From: Taishania sp.
GTDB lineage: Bacteria; Bacteroidota; Bacteroidia; Flavobacteriales_D; Crocinitomicaceae
Direction of reading: 5' to 3'
Assembly (NCBI GenBank): GCA_030150045.1
Contig: JASLGM010000040.1
Location: forward strand, 1 to 57,636
DNA length: 57,636 bases
Of this stretch, positions 52,871-57,636 are shown piece after piece (position 1 is the stretch's first letter; every line of letters begins with the position of its first letter). Both the position numbers and the translations under genes were made by a program. The notes beneath the pieces were generated by a model. That model worked only from the letters and a program-made list of their open reading frames with translations, had not been told where the DNA came from and made no database searches.

Positions 52871-53943
52871 AAAAATCTAATTTGTAAGTTTAGTTTGAAA
52901 TATAGTTTGTCGTTTTCTTTGTAAATACTTCCAAAATCGTGTCTTGAACTACTTGCTGTTTCAAACTTTGTATTTGAATAAAGATAGTCTTCGAATTCAT
53001 TACGGTTGTAAATATGATAACACAAAACTTCGCCATTTTCTTTTACGACCAAATATCCACCAGTTGCATCAAGTTGTCCAGTCCAAATCTTTGATGGCAT
53101 CATACCAAGTGCAATATCTGTTATAAATCGTTTGAATTTATATGTATAAAAAGGATGATGATTCTCTAAATCAAAGTTCAAAGGATTTGTTTCATTAACA
53201 TAATTTATTAATTCAACACTTTTTGATAAACTCGAAGTGAAGAATTTTTTGAGTGTTTCTGAAACAATTTTTGGTAATGCAGAATCAATCAAGATTAAAT
53301 TATTTCCGAAAATTGAACTTTCGGTTTTAATAAAACTCATAGAACCACCTAATGAATAAATTTCTTCAATTCTATCTTTTATTTTACTTCTTGTATCAAT
53401 TGAGTTTATCGAATTTATTTGTTCGTCAGTTAAATTTATATTTTCAATTTCATAAATAAAATTAGTAGTTTTTCCTGCATTCAGTAGAGTAGAAGCTCCG
53501 CCCAATTGGGATTTTATACTAAAACCTAATTCGGGATTCGTTCCAGTTCTTTGGTCATGAATAACAATTTTAATATCGCTTTTAACTGAAGATTTAGCTT
53601 TAATTGATTGGCTTTGGTATGAATTAATAAATGTTTCAATTTCAGGAATTGAAAAAGTAGCATTTGTTTTTTCTTTTAATTTTTGTAAAAGTAAACTTGC
53701 ATTTTCTTGAAAATTTGAGATTGAAATTCTAAATTCCTCTTCTCCATTTTTAATTAAAACAATATCATTTTCATATGAAAACTCAAAAGTTCCATTTGAC
53801 TCATCTCTTAAAACTTTAATGATTGGAAATATTAACGATTCAATTTTATTTAAATGACTATCTCCAGTGTATAATTGTTTATCGGCAATAATTTTAAAAA
53901 GCGCATAAACTTCGCTCCATTCTCCTTTATTTCCAGTTATCAT
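52867..53943 (-). CDS. HpaII-like type II restriction endonuclease
   Basis: A 358-residue protein of the HpaII restriction endonuclease family, recognised by its start (GNKGEWSEVYALFKIIADKQ) and by the neighbouring methylase. CCGG is the predicted target, from family knowledge. A possible active site is Asp123 or Asp130, then PELGFSIKSQ, where Glu138 and Lys144 could serve as a PD-(D/E)xK variant. It overlaps the methylase and the ATPase by four bases at either end. It looks full length, so the system is probably active. Confidence 0.82.
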   Translation of the reverse strand: MITGNKGEWSEVYALFKIIADKQLYTGDSHLNKIESLIFPIIKVLRDESNGTFEFSYENDIVLIKNGEEEFRISISNFQENASLLLQKLKEKTNATFSIPEIETFINSYQSQSIKAKSSVKSDIKIVIHDQRTGTNPELGFSIKSQLGGASTLLNAGKTTNFIYEIENINLTDEQINSINSIDTRSKIKDRIEEIYSLGGSMSFIKTESSIFGNNLILIDSALPKIVSETLKKFFTSSLSKSVELINYVNETNPLNFDLENHHPFYTYKFKRFITDIALGMMPSKIWTGQLDATGGYLVVKENGEVLCYHIYNRNEFEDYLYSNTKFETASSSRHDFGSIYKENDKLYFKLNLQIRFL

Positions 53944-55199
53944 TTAGTTTTCAGCATTAGTTTAATAATTTCATTTGCAGTTGCTTGAATAGCTGGTACA
54001 GCAACGGAGTTACCGAACTGCTTGTAAGCAGATGCGTCAGCAACTGGAATGATGTAATTATCTGGAAAACCTTGTAATCTTGCCCATTCTCTTGGAGTCA
54101 TTTTTCGTATTCCTTCTCGATTTACCTCTCCTTTAATTTTGGTTGTTGGAGTGAAATCAGTAATTCTATGGTCTAAAACTAAATTTCTTTCACGTCCCAT
54201 TCCACCACAAACAACAGCGTTAGCTGTTTGATTATCTTTGATTATCTCGTAACCAAAACCGTTTCCTTTATTTTCGTGTCTTGCTTTATGATTGACAAGT
54301 GTTTGAAGATATTGAGTTGAAAGATAATATTTGGTATCAACTACATTTTCTTCTTTAACGTCTGCAAAAGTTGCATTTTGATTTGTTGGTTTTGGATAGC
54401 TGAAATTATCAATGCACGAATCTGGATGAAAACCAACAATATAAATACGTTCTCTATTTTGTGGAACTCCAAAATCTTTAGCATTTACAACTTGCGGCTC
54501 CGGAACAAAATAACCTAAGTCGTTACGTAAAACATATAAAATCGTTTCTAAAGTTTTTCCTTTATCATGACTTCTTAAACCTTTTACGTTTTCTAAAAAG
54601 AATGCTTTTGGTTGTTTACGTTTGATGATTTCAGCAACATCAAAAAATAATGTTCCTCTTGTATCTTCAAATCCTCCACGCTTTCCAGCGATTGAAAATG
54701 CTTGACAAGGAAAACCTGCACAAAGTACATCAAAACCGTCTGGAATATATTGTTTCGTTTCTTCTTTTGTAATATCACCAAATGGAGTTTCTCCAAAATT
54801 AGCACGATATGTTTTTTGCGCTTGTTTATCCCATTCGCTTGTAAAAACACATTTTCCACCAAGATTTTGTAAAGCCAAACGGAAACCACCGATTCCAGCA
54901 AACAAATCTATAAACTTAAATTTAGGTTTTTCTATAGGTTGAAATGGAACATTTTCATTATTAAAAAGTTCTAATTGAAAATTACTTTCGGTAAAATAAT
55001 TTGTGTAATCTTCCGAAATGTAATTTTTTAAAATTTCATTGGTATATTCAATTGCATCACTTTTATAAAATTGTGATACTCCGTTTTTATTGTTATGAAG
55101 ATAATGGGTTATCACAGCATCTTTCACATCAAAGTCAACGATAGGATTTTTTCTATCGTTTCTAATTTTCTCAAGTGATATCTTTTCCAAAACTTTCAT
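53940..55199 (-). CDS. DNA (cytosine-5-)-methyltransferase, HpaII-like
   Basis: A 419-residue C5 methylase. Motif I is FIDLFAGIGGFRLAL (96-110), the catalytic Cys165 lies in GFPCQAFSIAG, motif VI is FLENVKG, motif VIII is QNRERIYIVGF, and motif X is YKQFGNSVAVPAIQA. From memory the core closely resembles M.HpaII (CCGG). The first 90 residues are a hydrophilic extension. It is the first gene of the three-gene operon, so protection is made before cutting. No controller or vsr gene is nearby. Confidence 0.93.
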   Translation of the reverse strand: MKVLEKISLEKIRNDRKNPIVDFDVKDAVITHYLHNNKNGVSQFYKSDAIEYTNEILKNYISEDYTNYFTESNFQLELFNNENVPFQPIEKPKFKFIDLFAGIGGFRLALQNLGGKCVFTSEWDKQAQKTYRANFGETPFGDITKEETKQYIPDGFDVLCAGFPCQAFSIAGKRGGFEDTRGTLFFDVAEIIKRKQPKAFFLENVKGLRSHDKGKTLETILYVLRNDLGYFVPEPQVVNAKDFGVPQNRERIYIVGFHPDSCIDNFSYPKPTNQNATFADVKEENVVDTKYYLSTQYLQTLVNHKARHENKGNGFGYEIIKDNQTANAVVCGGMGRERNLVLDHRITDFTPTTKIKGEVNREGIRKMTPREWARLQGFPDNYIIPVADASAYKQFGNSVAVPAIQATANEIIKLMLKTK

Positions 55200-55285
55200 T
55201 AATTCAATTTCTCTATAATTGAATGCAATTTACAAAAAATATCCGTTGATTCTGAAGTAAGGGATTTATGCGCAAAGTTGGGGAG

Positions 55286-55310
55286 GGCGGATTCTAGTTT
55301 TAAGTGCAAC
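55286..55310 (+). repeat. IS30-remnant terminal inverted repeat, left
   Basis: GCGGATT, eight unlike bases, then AAGTGCAAC. The same two blocks with the same spacing occur inverted at the right end (55911-55937). The pair brackets the truncated IS30 transposase. Confidence 0.6.
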
Positions 55311-55334
55311 GCCATTATAAATATACTATTTAAT

Positions 55335-55886
55335 TTACATTTTAATTTTTTGAATAATCATTTGCTTAAAAACCTCTTCAGGTCTTTCGTCAATAGTAAT
55401 ACGTTCAGATATTTTTACATCTCGAACAGCTTTAGATCGAACTGAACCTCGTGTTTTTCGCTTTTGACGAAGATGCTTGATTAAGACTTCTTTTAGGTTC
55501 TTTTTACTATGTAAATAAATGTAGAAATAAATCGTTTCATGACTAACATTCATACGTAATTTATTGGGGAAATTCTTCTTTAAAATTAATGAAATCTGCT
55601 CTGGTGACCACCTTTTTTTTATTTTCCTATGAATGAATTTCAATAATGGAGGATGACTTAAAATCTTACTCCTTCCATAATTTTTATTCATCAAACGAAT
55701 GAAATATTCTTGATGCGCATCGTAAGAATTATACTGCTTTTTTCGGTATCTATTGACCTCTCTTGAAATTGTACTTTTATGCCTTTTAAGTAAAACTGAA
55801 ATCTTGGATAAGGAATATTCGAGAGCCAAATACTTCTCTATTTGAATGCGTTCCGCTTGCGAAAGATGCCTATATTTTTTAATCAT
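55335..55886 (-). pseudogene. IS30-family transposase, N-terminal fragment
   Basis: 183 residues. The N-terminal helix-turn-helix regions are present (HLSQAERIQIEKYLALEYSL, LKRHKSTISREVNRYR) and so is the linker ending KRWSPEQISLILK. The frame stops shortly after RITIDERPEEV. In IS30 relatives that segment leads into the catalytic DDE domain, and it is missing here. It is therefore a remnant, in the same orientation as the R-M operon. Confidence 0.82.
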
Positions 55887-55910
55887 AACAACACAATTTA
55901 AGAATTAAAA

Positions 55911-55937
55911 GTGTTGCACTTGTTTTCTTAATCCGCG
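55911..55937 (-). repeat. IS30-remnant terminal inverted repeat, right
   Basis: On the minus strand GCGGATT, eight bases, AAGTGCAAC: the inverse of the left end. GCGGATTAAGAAAA recurs at 56335-56350 in front of the second IS30 fragment. Confidence 0.6.
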
Positions 55938-56020
55938 GTGAAGTTGGTGCTAACGGTTTGGAGCTTGGTGGCTAAGTCGTATGTACGTTTGCCGCTTGCG
56001 CTTGTTTGATGTTATGAGCT
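55938..56020 (-). other. attC-like imperfect palindrome
   Basis: On the minus strand CATAACATC (starting a few bases after the stop of the small gene at 56021) runs to CCGTTAGCACC about 68 bp later. Partly complementary ends and an inner AAGC/GCTT-type pairing recall the attC sites of integron cassettes, although the core sites deviate from the GTTRRRY consensus. The same TAACATC box follows the ATPase gene stop near 51095. No integrase is in the window. Confidence 0.35.
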
Positions 56021-56182
56021 CTATTTAATTATTGATTTAATCGAATAGAAAACAAATAATAAGAAGGACAATAGTAATACTAAACTTAAAGAGATTATTT
56101 TATAAGTATTATGCTCTTGTACATTTGTCAAAATATTAAAAAAATAAATAGTTGTAAATAGTGAACCTAAAATATTCCACAT
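56021..56182 (-). CDS. Small two-helix membrane protein
   Basis: A 53-residue frame, ATG at 56180-56182 and TAG at 56021-56023. It has two hydrophobic stretches, GSLFTTIYFFNIL (about 6-18) and ISLSLVLLLSFLLFVFY (about 30-46), separated by a polar NVQEHNTYK loop and ending in a Lys-containing tail. No family is recognised. It lies between two IS30 remnants. Coding status rests on the amphipathic pattern and clean boundaries only. Confidence 0.5.
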   Translation of the reverse strand: MWNILGSLFTTIYFFNILTNVQEHNTYKIISLSLVLLLSFLLFVFYSIKSIIK

Positions 56183-56212
56183 ATTTTTATTTTTTAACTT
56201 ATTTATTTTACA

Positions 56213-56352
56213 TTAATTTAAATTATCAAGCCAAAATTTGCCACTATACTTTGCAACTGATATACCTTGAAGGAGTGTGTTTTTTGTAAACAATTTATGT
56301 TGTGCCATTTCAGTTCCATTATCATAAGTTAAACTTTTTTTCTTAATCCGCG
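56213..56352 (-). pseudogene. IS30-family transposase, DDE-domain fragment
   Basis: On the minus strand the IS end GCGGATTAAGAAAA (56350 downward) is joined to codons reading KSLTYDNGTEMAQHKLFTKN. That is the core of the IS30 catalytic domain around the second Asp (TYDNGTEMAQH). After about 20 codons homology ends and the frame runs into unrelated residues, stopping at 56213. This looks like a deletion product in which the element end was fused to an internal piece, separate from the N-terminal fragment at 55335-55886. Confidence 0.65.
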
Positions 56353-56360
56353 ATATTTTC

Positions 56361-57065
56361 TTACTCTTCTTCCAATTGTTCCTTATGTACTAAGTTTATT
56401 CTTCCATCATATTGAATTTTAAAGAAGTAATTTATATCCAAAAAACCTTTTGTATATATTTTCAAAGAATCTTCATGCAGATTGTATTGTATAAATGGTC
56501 GAAAATACAGCTTGTCTTTGGACAGATAAACATCATCAGGGTCAATAGTATGGTAAGCAAAGAAACAAACCGATGCTTTTATATTGAAATCTTTATCAAA
56601 AGTCATTAAGTAACACCGTACCGCATCTATATCGTAGTATCGTACTAACAATGTGGTGTAGTTTGTCTTTGTTATTTTCCCTATGATGCTTACAGATGGT
56701 TTATTTTTCTTATATACTGCTGGTGGAAGAAAATGATATTCTGTCGTTCCACTCAATGAAAAATCTTCGTTTATTTCTGTATTATTTTCATAATATAATC
56801 CCAGATTGGGGAGAAATACCTCTTTGATAAACATAGAATCGTTGACATGAAGAAAATTTTCTTTTGACAGTAAATAGGAGGAGTCAGACAATTCTGATAG
56901 TTCAGTGGCTTCCTCAATAATTTTCTTGACAGTTTCAAAAAGCTTTCTCTTACTACTTTCATCAAAGCTTACAATCTTATTTTCACTCTTATCAGAAATG
57001 CCTACCGTACTTACATTTCCACAAGCGAAAATCAAACATGATAATATGTATGTAAAATGTATCAT
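56361..57065 (-). CDS. Hypothetical lipoprotein
   Basis: A 234-residue protein of unknown function. The N-terminus MIHFTYILSCLIFACGN looks like a short lipoprotein signal with the acceptor Cys at residue 15. The mature part has a helical segment (about 38-60) and then beta-like, Tyr/Phe-rich sequence ending in an acidic tail. Its codons are as A+T-rich as the rest of the island. It starts just outside the second IS30 fragment. Confidence 0.6.
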   Translation of the reverse strand: MIHFTYILSCLIFACGNVSTVGISDKSENKIVSFDESSKRKLFETVKKIIEEATELSELSDSSYLLSKENFLHVNDSMFIKEVFLPNLGLYYENNTEINEDFSLSGTTEYHFLPPAVYKKNKPSVSIIGKITKTNYTTLLVRYYDIDAVRCYLMTFDKDFNIKASVCFFAYHTIDPDDVYLSKDKLYFRPFIQYNLHEDSLKIYTKGFLDINYFFKIQYDGRINLVHKEQLEEE

Positions 57066-57207
57066 TTTTCTAATTTATAAAAGACAACAATATATTTGAT
57101 CGTACATATTTTAATGTCAGACCATCTCCAAAGATTATCTTTTCCAAATATATCAATATTATCTCGAGAATTTTAAGATCCTTTATAACCACTTCCCCGT
57201 CTTCTCT

Positions 57208-57453
57208 TTACTTAAAGTTGTTTACTCTCCCATAAGGGTCATCTACTATTATACCATCTTTATTTACAGATTGCAATCTAACAATATGTCTTTTTGTTGA
57301 AGCTATTGTAAAAGCTGACACGGACACTGAATGTCCTTGCGAAATGTAAGGTTCTATTTTATCAAATACAATTTTTTTAATTTCGTCCTCAGTATTACTC
57401 TTTTTAGTCCATATTTTTATTTTAGCTGATTTTACACCCCAATCTGTTTGCAA
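57208..57453 (-). pseudogene. Possible C39-like cysteine peptidase remnant
   Basis: An 81-codon open stretch whose only start is a TTG. The segment TKRHIVRLQSVNKDG followed by IIVDDPYGRVN resembles the His and Asp/Asn half of C39-type peptidases; the Cys half is missing. The frame is preceded by a stop at 57460-57462. The other frame just upstream (FYKDACKQIGV) also looks protein-like, which hints at a frameshift. It is best read as a gene fragment. Confidence 0.4.
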
Positions 57454-57459
57454 GCATCT

Positions 57460-57636
57460 TTATAAAACAGGCTTTTGGTTTTTTACTGTGAAAACAACTC
57501 CTAATATCAAAAAAGTCAAAAAAACTGGATAGAGAGTGAAAAATACAGCGTGAATTGAGGTCAACGATAAGCCTAAAGCTAAAAACATATGAATGCAAGC
57601 AACTGAAGTCATTCCTACTGTTCCGATGGTAAAAAA
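57460..57636 (-). CDS. Membrane protein, C-terminal end only (runs off window)
   Basis: 58 codons open to the window edge and ending in TAA at 57460-57462. Two hydrophobic helices are visible (VACIHMFLALGLSLTSIHAV and FFTLYPVFLTFLILGVVFTV) before a short basic end (KNQKPVL). The gene begins beyond position 57636 and its family cannot be named. Confidence 0.5.
   Translation of the reverse strand, partial: FFTIGTVGMTSVACIHMFLALGLSLTSIHAVFFTLYPVFLTFLILGVVFTVKNQKPVL

Larger units (their letters stand above)
55286..55937 (-). mobile_element. Internally deleted IS30-family insertion sequence
   Basis: About 650 bp bounded by the matching GCGGATT-N8-AAGTGCAAC ends. A complete IS30-type element is about 1.05 kb. 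The transposase frame keeps the N-terminal half only, so the element cannot move on its own, although its ends could be used by a transposase supplied elsewhere. It lies directly upstream of the methylase gene. Confidence 0.7.

Noticed and set aside
1..57636. CRISPR array, tRNA or rRNA genes, phage genes, integrase
   Set aside because: I looked for regularly spaced repeats, TPsiC-arm sequences and conserved rRNA words and saw none. The dispersed repeats are single and kilobases apart, and no recombinase of integrase type is present.

Overview
The window reads as a Bacteroidota chromosome, probably order Flavobacteriales. A Crocinitomicaceae/Fluviicola-like organism is my guess from overall look and is not demonstrated. 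The evidence is: three large surface proteins with type IX secretion (T9SS) C-terminal domains, a PorW/SprE-type T9SS lipoprotein, gene starts without Shine-Dalgarno sites, and repeated TAnnTTTG boxes (Bacteroidota sigma-A -7 element) 18-43 bases before start codons. I saw no rRNA, tRNA or CRISPR array.

Core region (1-49,867). 176-3,960: YgiQ radical SAM protein, a methyltransferase and a hexapeptide acyltransferase. 3,957-11,735: thiol peroxidase, a lipoprotein, then pdxA-yceD-rpmF-plsX-fabH-accB-accC, which joins B6 synthesis, ribosomal protein L32 and fatty-acid/phospholipid initiation. 11,943-22,025: a TerB-like protein and the sucB/sucA pair of 2-oxoglutarate dehydrogenase, flanked by two lamin-tail/CHU_C surface proteins. 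22,207-30,714: metG, a saccharopine dehydrogenase-like enzyme, a periplasmic protein, a histidine kinase/LytTR regulator pair and yebC. 30,776-39,743: porW coupled to atpZ, two tandem four-helix membrane proteins, then atpB-E-F-H-A-G; atpD and atpC are not here. 40,121-49,867: a T9SS surface protein, an SGNH-SGNH-MBOAT O-acylation operon, prfA and pyrF.

Accessory island (about 49,868-57,636). It is visibly more A+T-rich. It carries two lipoproteins, a tightly overlapping three-gene operon (HpaII-like C5 methyltransferase, HpaII-like endonuclease, OLD-like ATPase/TOPRIM), two IS30 remnants, a 53-residue membrane protein, and fragments at the window end. A GCGGATT motif recurs at island junctions, and attC-like TAACATC boxes directly follow two gene ends.

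Between core genes lie two dispersed intergenic repeat families. Family A (about 147 bp, seven copies) has CAGCC/GGCTG ends, an inner stem whose arms change sequence while staying complementary, and paired GTGAAC boxes. Family B (85-101 bp, four copies) has conserved blocks separated by hairpins of unrelated sequence. A and B often sit side by side. These repeats and the restriction-modification/OLD operon are the best candidates for undescribed biology.
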